Shown: positions 7,617 through 16,400 of the stretch, piece after piece
How positions within the stretch are numbered: position 1 is the first letter of the stretch
Layout: the number at the start of each line of letters is the position of its first letter
NCBI GenBank assembly: GCA_964440805.1
Contig: CAYTTR010000036.1
Span: 1 to 24,853, forward strand
Reading direction: 5' to 3'
Length of the DNA stretch: 24,853 nt
Origin: CAYTTR01 sp964440805
Lineage (GTDB): Bacteria > Acidobacteriota > Aminicenantia > Aminicenantales > Aminicenantaceae
Notes under the pieces: generated by a model
Databases searched by the model: none
Told to the model about the DNA's origin: nothing
Seen by the model: only the letters and a program-made list of their open reading frames with translations
Translations under genes and position numbers: made by a program

Positions 7617-9662
7617 ATGAATAATAATTTAAATTTCAATGAATCAGGTTCATATAGTGAAGAAAAAGTAAAAACTTTGCTCAAAAAATATGGAATTTCC
7701 ACGCCTAAATATTTCATTATAGAAAATGAGGAAGATATTGTGTCTTTGAAATTAAAATTTCCTGTAGCATTAAAGGTTTGTTCGCCTAAGATAATACATA
7801 AAACTGAAGTCGGTGGTGTTAAGCTTAACATTAATAATAAAAGTAAGTTGGTAAAAGAATTTAAAAAGATGAAAAAGAAATTTACTAAGGAAAAATTTTT
7901 AGTTGAAACAATGGAAAAATATGGCTTAGAGTTAATTGTAGGTTTAATTAATGACAAAACCTTTGGCCTGTGTATATTGTTTGGATTAGGGGGTATATTT
8001 ACTGAGATATTTGAAGATGTAACATTTAGAGCGATACCCATAACTAGATTTGATGCAGAAGAGATGATTGATGATCTTAAAGCAAAAAAGATTTTAGAAG
8101 GATATAGGGGAATAAATATTAAAAAGGAATTAATTATAGATTTATTAATCAAAATTAATAAATTGGCTATTGATTTCAAAGATCGAATTGATCAACTTGA
8201 CTTGAACCCTGTACTAATAAGAGAGAATGATCTCTGTGTATTAGATGCGAAGATGATAACAAGAAATTATAAAGAAATTCCTGGAAAAAAGGAGATGAAT
8301 AATAATTTCAATTTAGAGACAATAAAAAGAACTCTTTATCCAAAAAACATTGCTTTAATTGGGGCTTCTGCTTCATCAAATAAAGTTGGCAATCTTATTT
8401 TAACAAATCTCATCAATGGAGGATTTAAAGGAAATATATATCCTATAAATCCACGTGAGAAAGAGATATTAAATTTACCAGTTTACAGAAGTATTCTTGA
8501 AATAAATGAAAACATAGATTTAGCAATCATTACTATTCCTGCTAAGTTTGTTCCTAAGGTAGTTGAAGAATGTGGAAAAAGACAAGTGAGAGGCATCCTA
8601 CTTATTACAGGTGGTTTTAGTGAAATAGGAAAAGAAGGAGAGGAATTGGAAAAAGAAGTTTTAAAACAAGCAAGAAGGTATAATATTAGAATTATCGGTC
8701 CAAATTGTTCTGGGATGGTAAATACACATATAAATCTAGCTGCGGGTTTTGGTATAAAAACACTAGTTCCATTATTTTCAAAAGGAAACATTGGATTAAT
8801 ACAACAGAGTGGTTCTGTGGGTTCCTATTTTGTTCAAAATGCAATCAAAGAAAAAGTAGGCTTTTCATTATGGATTAATACAGGTAATAAAATGGATTTA
8901 AATGAAAGTGATTTTATTAGGTATATGAATAGTGATCCTAATATTTCTACAATAGTAGCTTACTTAGAAGGAGTTAAGAACGGAAAAGATTTATTAAATA
9001 CATTAGGTAGTATTAAAAAACCAATGGTGATTATGAAATCAGGACGAACGCAAGCAGGTCGAAAAGCTGCACGTTCGCATAGTGCAGCTCTCGCTGAAAA
9101 TGATAAAATTTGGGATGGCATTTTAAGACAAAATAATGTCATTAGAGCAGAAACAATTGAGGATTTATATGATTTGGCTAAAGGATTTAATTATATTAAA
9201 AAACCTCTTGAAGGAAAAAGAATATTAATTATAGAATCTTCAGGTGGTTTAGGGACCATTGCATCGGATCACATAGATCAAACAGGTTTAGAATTGCCAG
9301 AATTAGATGATGAGATCAAGAAAAGACTAAGAGATATTTTGCCTTCTCATATTTCGCCAAATAATCCTCTGGACATGGCTGTAATTCATAGTGAGCCTTT
9401 CGAAAAAGTTGCCTCAATCGGGATTATGAATAGATATGACGGTCTTTTGTTAATATTTGGAGATCCAGTTTTAAATGCTTCAAAAATTGTCTCAGATTTT
9501 AAAAAAAATACTGATAAACCTATTGTTGTTGTTTTTTCAGGTGGGGGAGAAGTCGAAAAAATGGAAAGAAAAAAAATTTATGATCTCAAAGTTCCAATTT
9601 ATCCAACGGTAACAAGAGCAATAAGGTATTTTCATGTTTGTACTAAAATAAAGCAAAAATAA
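7617..9662 (+). CDS. ADP-forming acetate/acyl-CoA synthetase, fused beta-alpha
   Basis: This 681-aa protein holds both subunits of an NDP-forming acyl-CoA synthetase. Residues about 12-218 are the ATP-grasp (beta) domain, with the family motif SPKIIHKTEVGGV giving H61. Residues about 232-360 are the CoA-binding Rossmann domain (YPKNIALIGAS, IIGPNCSG). The rest is the succinyl-CoA-ligase-like domain with SGRTQAGRKAARSHSAAL, whose H488 is the expected phospho-histidine. The enzyme converts acyl-CoA, ADP and phosphate to acid, CoA and ATP, so it yields ATP in fermentative amino-acid or sugar breakdown. The order is beta then alpha, opposite to fused relatives such as E. coli PatZ. The start is ATG 7617, with AAAGGAG about 9 nt upstream. 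The gene is among the most AT-rich in the window and stands alone between IS relics, which suggests transfer. Which acid it uses cannot be told. Confidence 0.87.
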   Translation: MNNNLNFNESGSYSEEKVKTLLKKYGISTPKYFIIENEEDIVSLKLKFPVALKVCSPKIIHKTEVGGVKLNINNKSKLVKEFKKMKKKFTKEKFLVETMEKYGLELIVGLINDKTFGLCILFGLGGIFTEIFEDVTFRAIPITRFDAEEMIDDLKAKKILEGYRGINIKKELIIDLLIKINKLAIDFKDRIDQLDLNPVLIRENDLCVLDAKMITRNYKEIPGKKEMNNNFNLETIKRTLYPKNIALIGASASSNKVGNLILTNLINGGFKGNIYPINPREKEILNLPVYRSILEINENIDLAIITIPAKFVPKVVEECGKRQVRGILLITGGFSEIGKEGEELEKEVLKQARRYNIRIIGPNCSGMVNTHINLAAGFGIKTLVPLFSKGNIGLIQQSGSVGSYFVQNAIKEKVGFSLWINTGNKMDLNESDFIRYMNSDPNISTIVAYLEGVKNGKDLLNTLGSIKKPMVIMKSGRTQAGRKAARSHSAALAENDKIWDGILRQNNVIRAETIEDLYDLAKGFNYIKKPLEGKRILIIESSGGLGTIASDHIDQTGLELPELDDEIKKRLRDILPSHISPNNPLDMAVIHSEPFEKVASIGIMNRYDGLLLIFGDPVLNASKIVSDFKKNTDKPIVVVFSGGGEVEKMERKKIYDLKVPIYPTVTRAIRYFHVCTKIKQK

Positions 9663-9847
9663 TATATAAACATATTATAAATTATATGAGATAATAAAGT
9701 TCATTCATAAATTAACAAGTCTTAGGGGTTGGATCCATCTTCGAATAAAAAAGTAACAAAAAAAGTAATTATTGAAATTTCTTGAAGGAGATATATCAAA
9801 AAGATCAGGTCAAATTTTGTTCGCAACTTCGCCATCGCAAACTGCAT

Positions 9848-9986
9848 ATTCCGGTCGATTCCGGCCGGTCATTCCGATTCATTCCGGCCACCTATTCCGG
9901 TTGATTCCGGACAGTTTTTGGCCGGGACCGGAATTTGTTAAGAGGCGTATTATTTTACGCACGGATCGGCGCATAGTTTTACGCAC
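9848..9986 (+). repeat. IS21-family left-end repeat array
   Basis: ATTCCGG (once ATTCCGA) starts at 9848, 9858, 9871, 9881, 9894 and 9904: spacings 10, 13, 10, 13, 10, that is three 23-bp units each with two half-sites one DNA turn apart. It is followed by two 19-bp imperfect copies starting GGCG and ending TTTTACGCAC, at 9944-9962 and 9968-9986. Multiple direct repeats at the termini are the hallmark of IS21-family ends, and an istA fragment lies 160 bp downstream. Confidence 0.6.
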
Positions 9987-10143
9987 CCTTTCCAAGGCTT
10001 TAACCCGAATTAAAATGAGATTGCGGCTTATACGGCATTTAAGAGCGCCGGAATTGAGCAGGAAAGCGATATTTGCTTCTATTCGGCAATAAGACGGGAA
10101 TTTTAGTTGTCGTTAAGTCAGGGATTCCAAAAAGAGAGTTAAT

Positions 10144-10319
10144 GTGGCATCCTCCCCTCTTGACCGGGGGCAAAAAGTGGACTTAAGAATAACTCAAAAA
10201 ACAGTCTCAGTTCACAAAGACGGCTGCCGTATCAGCTCTCATGTCCGCAGTCACCTAAAAGGAGGTCACACCACGATACTTGAACATTTACCCAAGGCTC
10301 ACAGGGAATATAAGCAGTG
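10144..10319 (+). pseudogene. IS21-type transposase (IstA) C-terminal fragment
   Basis: The frame read from 10144 to the TGA at 10317-10319 gives KVDLRITQKTVSVHKDG, then RISSHVRSHLKGGHTT and EHLPKAHREYKQ. This matches the end of IstA proteins, which typically read VEIFxKGxRVASH, RSHLRGxHTT and EHMPKAHREY. The preceding catalytic domain and the downstream ATPase gene istB are missing, and 9987-10143 shows nothing certain. This is the residue of an IS21 insertion whose central part has been deleted. Confidence 0.7.
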
Positions 10320-10462
10320 ACTGATCAAATCAGGCTTCGGTTAGATTCTTAAATGAGCCAACACGGGACATGACACTAGTTTTCTTTTTGTTTCGCCCTA
10401 CTATAAAGAAAATAAATTTATAATATCATTTTTCTGCTCTTTTTCTACTGTGTAGAATATAT

Positions 10463-10504
10463 ACCCGCCCCCATTGAAAAAAGATTTGTTCAATGGGGAC
10501 GGGT
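10463..10504. terminator. long GC-rich hairpin downstream of the TonB-dependent receptor
   Basis: ACCCGCCCCCATTGAA (10463-10478) pairs with TTCAATGGGGACGGGT (10489-10504): 15 of 16 positions pair around a 10-nt loop. It lies 29 bp beyond the receptor stop codon, read on the minus strand. No T-tract follows on either strand, so it is not a textbook intrinsic terminator. Transcript 3'-end protection, or a REP- or MITE-like element, are alternatives. The TGGGGACGG core also occurs at the end of the IS256 relic (15177-15185). Confidence 0.5.
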
Positions 10505-10533
10505 CAAAATTAAGTATTAAGGGATATCTTGAC

Positions 10534-13290
10534 TTAGAATTCTAATTTTAATCCGATCTGTAAACGTCTTGGAGCAGGAATTGCAGAAGGTTCAAGATAA
10601 GCTAAAGACCACATATAATGAGTTTGATATTCGGTTGTTGTATTTACATTGAAGACATTAAAGATATCAGCCGTTAAGCTAAATTTTAGTCTATTGTATA
10701 GATGGAAATTTTTCTGTAGCCTCAAATGTAGCAAGTTTATAGGATCAAATCTGTTTTTATCACTTCTTGGTTCAGCCATGATTATTCTTCTTCCCTGGTC
10801 AGGATATACACGAACCCTTGGTGTCCATGGCCTTCCTCCCAAATAATTGTAATTTACGCTTGCCAATATTCCCCATGGAAAATTGTAACCTAACTGGAAC
10901 TTGAAAACCCACTTTCTGTCCATTTGTAATAATCCGTCAGCGTTAATCCAGTCGTTAGGATCTCTCCCATATGTCCACGAAGATATTGCGATTATTCCCT
11001 GTTGGGAATATTGACCAGTTTGTCTAGGTGAGACACAAATCAAGCCTTCAGACCTTGACCGAGTTAAAGAAGCATTCATCATCCAATTATTTGAGTATCT
11101 CTTTTTTAGAGTAAAGATAATCCCTTTGTAAGTCTGATCAAAATCTTCTTGATTAGTTATTACGTATTCATTGTCTCCAACATTGAGTTGATTGTAAACC
11201 ATATAAGTTTCTCCATTATCTGGAGAAATCATTGGTACCAATTCATATTCCCCGGCTACATTTTTTATGGCTGCATGATCATAGTGCTTCTTGTAAACTG
11301 CTCTCAGTCCTATAGAAAAATCAGCGATAATTTCTCTCTCCAGCCCAATTGTGTACATGTCCATAACAGTAGGTCTTAAATTTTGAGGATCATTTCTTAC
11401 TTTTTCTGCTGGAACATAATTATATACTTCCCATTCTGTACCGGTCCAATAGGAGGCTATCCAAGGAGTAGCATTTGGCCCAGGGAAGTCAAATGCTCCA
11501 GAAATCATTGGGTACTGGTAACGCCCATAATGAGCTTTGAGAACGGTTTGTTTATCTTTTGTTAGCTGAAGAACAAAGCCTAACCGAGGAGAAATAGTGT
11601 TCCATTCAACAAGACCTTTAACCGGAGGATTGGTCTTATCAGTTTTATTCCAAACATCCATAACAGGTAATTCCGGAACGGCGCCAGTGTGATTATCATA
11701 CCTAAGACCTAGATTTAGGGTTAATCGATCATTCCATAATGTCCAAGAGTCATCAATAAATACACCTGTATGATTAACTAAAGAACCATAGTAAAAGGGA
11801 TGTTGTTGGTAACGAAGATATGGCTCACCCCCATAAGTAAACATAACATAACCACCGCCATAAAGGCACGCTGTACCTTTTTCAGTTCTTGTATATTGAG
11901 CTCCTACTTTAAATTCATGATCTCCTCCAAGGAACTCTTCTGCGAAATAAGATAGCTTAACTTTCCCCTGGAATCTTTCCTTATATTCAAGTCTAGGCCA
12001 CCAAGCACCATTTGATGTAACACCAGTAAGAAGGTCGTAATGGACGGGATTATGAATGCTACCTTCAGGGGGAGGAACTCTTTCTAAATCATTTCTATAT
12101 CCAGATATCTTCAATTCCAAGTATGCGTTCGAACTAATCAACCAAGTATAGATGAGATTCCAGTTTGGAGTAAAATCATCAGTTATATAAGTTGATTCTG
12201 GCTTTGTATAAGGAGTTGGAGGATACTCTATGTGATGATTTCTAAAAGAGAAAATTCCAGAAAGCTTGTGAGATTTTCCTAATTTTGAAGTCAATTTCAA
12301 AAAATAATTATCATCGTTAATGGGAGCTTGATATTCAGGGTTTTCTTGCCAACTTGTGGCATCATTTCTTACAATATTAACAGAAGTAAAAAACCATAAT
12401 CTATCTTTAATTATAGGCCCTCCAAGAGTGAATACCGCATCATTATATTTGTTGCGATTAAAAGAAAAATATTTTTCAGGATCTGGATTATTATCATCGG
12501 TTAGAGAATTGAATTGGCCAAAATAACCAATCGAACCTGAAAATTCATTTCCCCCAGATTTTGTTACAATATTAACAACCGCCCCGGTAAAGTTTCCATA
12601 CTCAGCAGAAGAACCCATTGCTGAAACATGTACTTCTTTATAAATCTCTTGATTGGGTAGTACTATTGCAGTCCCTTGTACAGGATCACCTATATCTAAT
12701 CCATCTAATCGGATAGCGTTTGATTCAATATTCGAACCTAATGACGAAAAATCTAGATCTTGTGCCCAAGAAGATTCTCCATGAATAATTCCTGGTGCCT
12801 GTTTTACAATATCGATAAATGTATATCGCCCTGAGGCAATAGTTTCTAAGTAGTCTTCATCAAAATGTGTATCTGTCCCGGAACTAGAGATATCAATCAT
12901 AGTAGTTTTTCCCATTACTATAATAGTTTCTTGAATGGGAGATGGTTTCATAACGATATCTTGGGTAACGGTCACTCCAACTCTAACTCTAATGTCTTCA
13001 ATTATTATTTTCTGAAATCCATTCAATTTAGCAACAATAGTGTATGAACCAGGGGGTAAATCAAGAAAATTGAATCCACCTTTCTTGGAAGTTATTCGAA
13101 ATTGAGGCCCTCCTATTAATGCCTCGCTAGATAATTCAACACTCACTCCAGGTAGTGTCGTCCCTTCTTCATCGGTAACGGTCCCTTTGATATTCCCAGT
13201 CAATATTTGAGCATGAGAAATAATTGTACAGGCGAAAATCACAAAAATACCAATAAACACCATTTTTAAACTTGTTTTGTTGAATTTCAC
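10534..13290 (-). CDS. TonB-dependent outer-membrane receptor with carboxypeptidase-regulatory-like domain
   Basis: This 918-aa protein begins with a signal peptide (about 1-27, ending SHAQ). A carboxypeptidase-regulatory-like beta-sandwich follows (about 30-115: GNIKGTVTDEEGTTLPGVSV, DLPPGSYTIVA). The plug domain is at about 120-245, including NAIRLDGLDIGDP. The beta-barrel runs to the C-terminal Phe (QIGLKLEF). This is the Oar/SusC-like layout that imports large substrates such as oligopeptides or glycans using TonB energy. The start is GTG 13290, with AGGAGG 9 nt upstream. An amidohydrolase gene ends 134 bp upstream on the same strand, so both could serve one substrate. No SusD-like partner is present. 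The C-terminal 90 residues resemble the receptor stub at 21865-22123. Substrate is unknown. Confidence 0.9.
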   Translation of the reverse strand: MKFNKTSLKMVFIGIFVIFACTIISHAQILTGNIKGTVTDEEGTTLPGVSVELSSEALIGGPQFRITSKKGGFNFLDLPPGSYTIVAKLNGFQKIIIEDIRVRVGVTVTQDIVMKPSPIQETIIVMGKTTMIDISSSGTDTHFDEDYLETIASGRYTFIDIVKQAPGIIHGESSWAQDLDFSSLGSNIESNAIRLDGLDIGDPVQGTAIVLPNQEIYKEVHVSAMGSSAEYGNFTGAVVNIVTKSGGNEFSGSIGYFGQFNSLTDDNNPDPEKYFSFNRNKYNDAVFTLGGPIIKDRLWFFTSVNIVRNDATSWQENPEYQAPINDDNYFLKLTSKLGKSHKLSGIFSFRNHHIEYPPTPYTKPESTYITDDFTPNWNLIYTWLISSNAYLELKISGYRNDLERVPPPEGSIHNPVHYDLLTGVTSNGAWWPRLEYKERFQGKVKLSYFAEEFLGGDHEFKVGAQYTRTEKGTACLYGGGYVMFTYGGEPYLRYQQHPFYYGSLVNHTGVFIDDSWTLWNDRLTLNLGLRYDNHTGAVPELPVMDVWNKTDKTNPPVKGLVEWNTISPRLGFVLQLTKDKQTVLKAHYGRYQYPMISGAFDFPGPNATPWIASYWTGTEWEVYNYVPAEKVRNDPQNLRPTVMDMYTIGLEREIIADFSIGLRAVYKKHYDHAAIKNVAGEYELVPMISPDNGETYMVYNQLNVGDNEYVITNQEDFDQTYKGIIFTLKKRYSNNWMMNASLTRSRSEGLICVSPRQTGQYSQQGIIAISSWTYGRDPNDWINADGLLQMDRKWVFKFQLGYNFPWGILASVNYNYLGGRPWTPRVRVYPDQGRRIIMAEPRSDKNRFDPINLLHLRLQKNFHLYNRLKFSLTADIFNVFNVNTTTEYQTHYMWSLAYLEPSAIPAPRRLQIGLKLEF

Positions 13291-13424
13291 TTTACCTTTC
13301 CTCCTTTAAAATTAAAATTTTAATTTTTCTTACTTTCTTTAATGCGTATTATTTCATGGAGATATTTGTAATATTAACAATAAAATAAAATAGATAAATC
13401 ATATGATAACTCTTTTATTGTTTT

Positions 13425-15014
13425 TCAATTTTCTTTCTTTCCCTCTGATACTTCCTCCCTAACATCTCTTAAAAGCTGTTTTGCATCATATATTATTCCA
13501 TCTTTTATGGTGTATTTTACGCCTCCTACTGGCCTAAACTTTCCCATATCATCCACTTTCATGTGTCCAATTCCATAAAGAGTCTTTAAGTTTAACGGGT
13601 TCTCTTCTACCAATATTAAATCAGCAAGCTTTCCTGGTCTTATAATCCCAAATTGAATAGGTTCTTTTTTTGGTGCAAACAGAGTCTCAGCTCCATACAA
13701 AGTAGCTGAGCGAATTACTTCAAGAGGATGAAAACCTGCTTCTTGTAAAAGTTCTAACTCTTGAACATATGTAAATCCATAAAGGCAATACCCATATCCT
13801 GCATCAGGACCCACAGTAACTTTGCCACCTTTATTTTTATATTCATTTACAAAAGCCATCCATGCTTTAAAAAGATTCTTCCATTCGGTCTCATGCGTCG
13901 TAGTCCAATCAGAATAAAATGTAAAATGGGAAGAAGGGCTTGGCTTCCAAAAATCCAAAAGTACCGGAAGTGTGTATTCTTCATGCCATACAGCATTACG
14001 GGCTTTTGAAACATCGCGACAAATGTTATAGGGCAGAAAAGTTGGTTCAAGGACAATCCCAGATTGTAAAAGCTCTGTCATTACATCGTTCCATTTTTTA
14101 CTTCCCTGTTTTGCTGCTTGCCGCCAAAGACGTCCCGTCTCATAAAGACGGGTATTATAAATATTTGGTCTGTAATCGGGAGGAAGATCAGGTATAGTTC
14201 TTTTTTCAAATAGAGATTCAAAAAGCCCAAGCACATGCACTGCAGTACCTAACCCGAGACGAGCTGCATCCAGAGTATTCATTCTCATGAGCCCATGGCG
14301 ATCCAGATGAGCCATTGTACCCAAACCATGTTTTTTTGCCTCATCTATAAGTGCCGCCATAATATCTGGATCGTGTGCACCTAGCTTCAGTCCATCTATC
14401 CCTTTTTTGGCAACTTCACGCACCCATTCTCGGGCTTTTTCAGGAGTTTTCAGAGGATTTACACTATTCCATTTTTTGGCACGGATATAAACAAATATAC
14501 GCGGAGCGGCAATTTCATTCTTTGTGCTTCGGTCTCTTTCTTTAAGCGTCCAATCAATTCCATTGTTTGAACCTGGTTCTCGGATGGTTGTAACTCCATG
14601 ACCCAGCATTAGTTTGTAAATATATTCGACAGGGATGTCTAAAGCGGGTACTCCTAAATGAGTATGGGTGGATATAAGACCAGGAAGCATAAACATTCCG
14701 TGTGCATCTATCTCATATTCTGCATTTTTAGGTCTGATTTCATCGGGAATCTTAACGCCTGGGTAACCGAGGCTTCTAACTTCTGCTATTCGATTTCCCT
14801 CGATGGCTACATCATAAGGACCAATAGGAGGACCACCTGTACCGTCAATTAAAGTGACTCCTCGAATAATCAGCCGTTTGAATGGTCCCATTCCGTGGTG
14901 TAAAGTTCCTTCTGTTTTTAAGTGAGTTTTATTGAAAACAAATGATGCAAAAAAGAGAATGGAAAAGAGGAAATAAAATAGAAGACGGTACTTCTTTTTT
15001 ATTTTCAAATGCAT
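13425..15014 (-). CDS. membrane-anchored or exported amidohydrolase
   Basis: This 529-aa protein starts with a lysine-rich head and one hydrophobic segment (about 10-27), so it is exported or N-terminally anchored. The fold is that of the amidohydrolase superfamily, imidazolonepropionase/prolidase-like branch: a beta-sandwich at about 48-110, the metal-binding HxH in GLISTHTHLG (H117, H119), K210 in GLKLGAH, H236 and H240 in AHLDRHG, and the late catalytic Asp in VTVGPDAGYGY, followed by LGHGVTTIREPG-type core strands earlier. The C-terminal GIIRPGKLADLILVEENPL is standard for the family. It should hydrolyse an amide, lactam or dipeptide-like bond using one or two metal ions. It lies upstream of the TonB-dependent receptor on the same strand. 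Substrate cannot be named. Confidence 0.85.
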   Translation of the reverse strand: MHLKIKKKYRLLFYFLFSILFFASFVFNKTHLKTEGTLHHGMGPFKRLIIRGVTLIDGTGGPPIGPYDVAIEGNRIAEVRSLGYPGVKIPDEIRPKNAEYEIDAHGMFMLPGLISTHTHLGVPALDIPVEYIYKLMLGHGVTTIREPGSNNGIDWTLKERDRSTKNEIAAPRIFVYIRAKKWNSVNPLKTPEKAREWVREVAKKGIDGLKLGAHDPDIMAALIDEAKKHGLGTMAHLDRHGLMRMNTLDAARLGLGTAVHVLGLFESLFEKRTIPDLPPDYRPNIYNTRLYETGRLWRQAAKQGSKKWNDVMTELLQSGIVLEPTFLPYNICRDVSKARNAVWHEEYTLPVLLDFWKPSPSSHFTFYSDWTTTHETEWKNLFKAWMAFVNEYKNKGGKVTVGPDAGYGYCLYGFTYVQELELLQEAGFHPLEVIRSATLYGAETLFAPKKEPIQFGIIRPGKLADLILVEENPLNLKTLYGIGHMKVDDMGKFRPVGGVKYTIKDGIIYDAKQLLRDVREEVSEGKKEN

Positions 15015-15058
15015 ATTAATTAGACCTTATATTGAGTATGCTCATCATACATGTTATA

Positions 15059-15087
15059 AAGATATAAATTTAATTTGACTTTGTCAA
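15059..15087 (-). promoter_or_regulatory. candidate promoter of the amidohydrolase gene
   Basis: On the minus strand a perfect TTGACA (-35, 15082-15087) and TATCTT (-10, 15059-15064) are separated by 17 bp and lie 45 bp before the amidohydrolase ATG. The -35 box overlaps a small inverted repeat, TTGAC-3-GTCAA (15075-15087). It may drive both the amidohydrolase and the receptor downstream. Confidence 0.42.
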
Positions 15088-15135
15088 GTATTTTTTTAAT
15101 TTTTGTGATAACAAAGCATAGTGTCCCCATCGGTA

Positions 15136-16336
15136 CTAACAAGTATTTTGTATAAATTCATTTGAGGCCAAGAGATGGGGACGGAACATAGCAGTCAACA
15201 CTTTCCCCATAGGGTTTTTCCTCCAATGCAATTCCATCTTCAAACAGATGAAAGCCAGGAGATTGTAACAGGCTTTCTCTCCGGCTACTATCTCCATAAC
15301 CTTCGTCCTCTGTTTAAATTCCTTGTTCAGGCGCTCGATGATGTTTGTTGTCCGAAGCGATATCCATTCCTCTGGGGGATATTTAAAAAATGTTAGACAG
15401 GAGTCGATGGAATTGGCCAAGCATTTAACCGCGGAGGGAACTTCTCGTTCCCACCTGTCCCTAAAAGCTTGGAATAACTCCTTCGCCTTCTCTAAGGACG
15501 GAGCATAGAAGATAGAGCTAAGATCTGAAGCCATGTCTTGCTTAAGTTTCTTGGGTACCTTTGCTAAAATATTTTTTGTCACGTGCACGGTACAGCGCTG
15601 CACCTCTGCATTCACAAACTTCTCTCGAAACACCTTCTCTAAAGCAGGCAGCCCGTCCATCACACCCAGCTTTACCAGCTCTCTTCTTCAACCCTCGTCT
15701 TTTGAGGTCTTTGAAGAACTCCCTCCAGGTCGAGGTAGATTCTTTCGATCCTGCCTGGAATCCTAAAACAAGCCGCCGCCCATCCTCTCTGACCCCGATC
15801 ACCACAAACACGGGAACATTCTCCACACTATCGGTCACCCGCATCTTGAAGTTGACTCCGTCGATAAAAAGATATTTCACCTTCTCCTCAGACAGGTTCC
15901 TCGTCTTCCACCGCTCCACCGCATCCACCAGTTGTTTGGTTACGCGGCTGACTTCGCCCGCAGAGATCTTCCGGCCTAACAGCCTCTCTGAGATCATCGA
16001 GAGAGTCCGCGTGCTTATCCCCGTCAGATACATCACACAGATGTCCTGGCGAAGCTCATCTTCATACCTCTTGCTGCGAGGGAGGACCTGACTGTGGAAC
16101 TTACCTTTCCGGTCCCTGGCCATCTGGACCAGGACTTGTCCAATCCTTTTGAGCGTGAAATTGCGATGATAAGACCCATTGCGATGATTCCTATTCCCCT
16201 TGCAGCGTTCATAAGGCCTTCGTCCAAGAAAATCAGTCAGCTCCATCTTTATCAGTTCGGAAAGATACTGGCCTGTAGTTTCTCGAATCTCCTGGCGCAT
16301 CATCTTAAAAAGCCTTCCTGGGCGCTTATGGATGCC
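15136..16336 (-). pseudogene. IS256/Mutator-type transposase, frameshifted and 5'-truncated
   Basis: The minus-strand frame from 16303 encodes the N-terminal part with YLFIDGVNF (first Asp). Around 15680-15690 the homologous frame changes: LKKR should continue as ELVKLGVMDGLPALE (second Asp), which fits loss of an AG pair from an AG run. The C-terminal part to 15136 carries TTNIIERLNKEFK (catalytic Glu) and ends normally. Upstream of the ATG at 16303 the same frame stays homologous-looking (HKRPGRLFKMMRQEIRETTG) back to about 16337, where the next IS begins. The gene therefore seems to have lost its true start to that insertion. One terminus is probably GTGTCCCCATC at 15121-15131. The copy cannot be active. 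Confidence 0.8.
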
Positions 16337-16343
16337 CTGTCAA

Positions 16344-16400
16344 GTCATTTAAAAATCTAACCGTGGCCTTATCATCTTGTCATTTAAAATCTAACCGTGG
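16344..16400. repeat. left terminal repeat of DDE-core IS (two 35-bp units)
   Basis: GTCATTTAAAAATCTAACCG and GTCATTTAAAATCTAACCG begin at about 16344 and 16379, one 35-bp unit apart. The inner copy contains the transposase stop codon. The inverse copies lie at 17762-17781 (perfect 20-bp match to the outer left copy) and, diverged, at 17799-17814. Confidence 0.7.

Noticed and set aside
7556..8179. 207-aa open frame on minus inside the acyl-CoA synthetase gene
   Set aside because: Low-complexity hydrophobic translation without a recognisable family, fully overlapping a gene with clear catalytic motifs; a product of AT-rich composition.
9848..9910. Possible CRISPR array
   Set aside because: Units are 23 bp without unique spacers and no cas genes are present; the layout fits an IS21-type end.
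9772..10092. 106-aa open frame over the ATTCCGG repeat array
   Set aside because: Its reading crosses IS-end repeats and has no similarity I recognise; the repeats explain the sequence better.
15123..15182. GTCCCCATC/GATGGGGAC inverted repeat as an attenuator
   Set aside because: The right arm is inside the IS256 coding end and the left arm is the likely IS tip; pairing is probably incidental.
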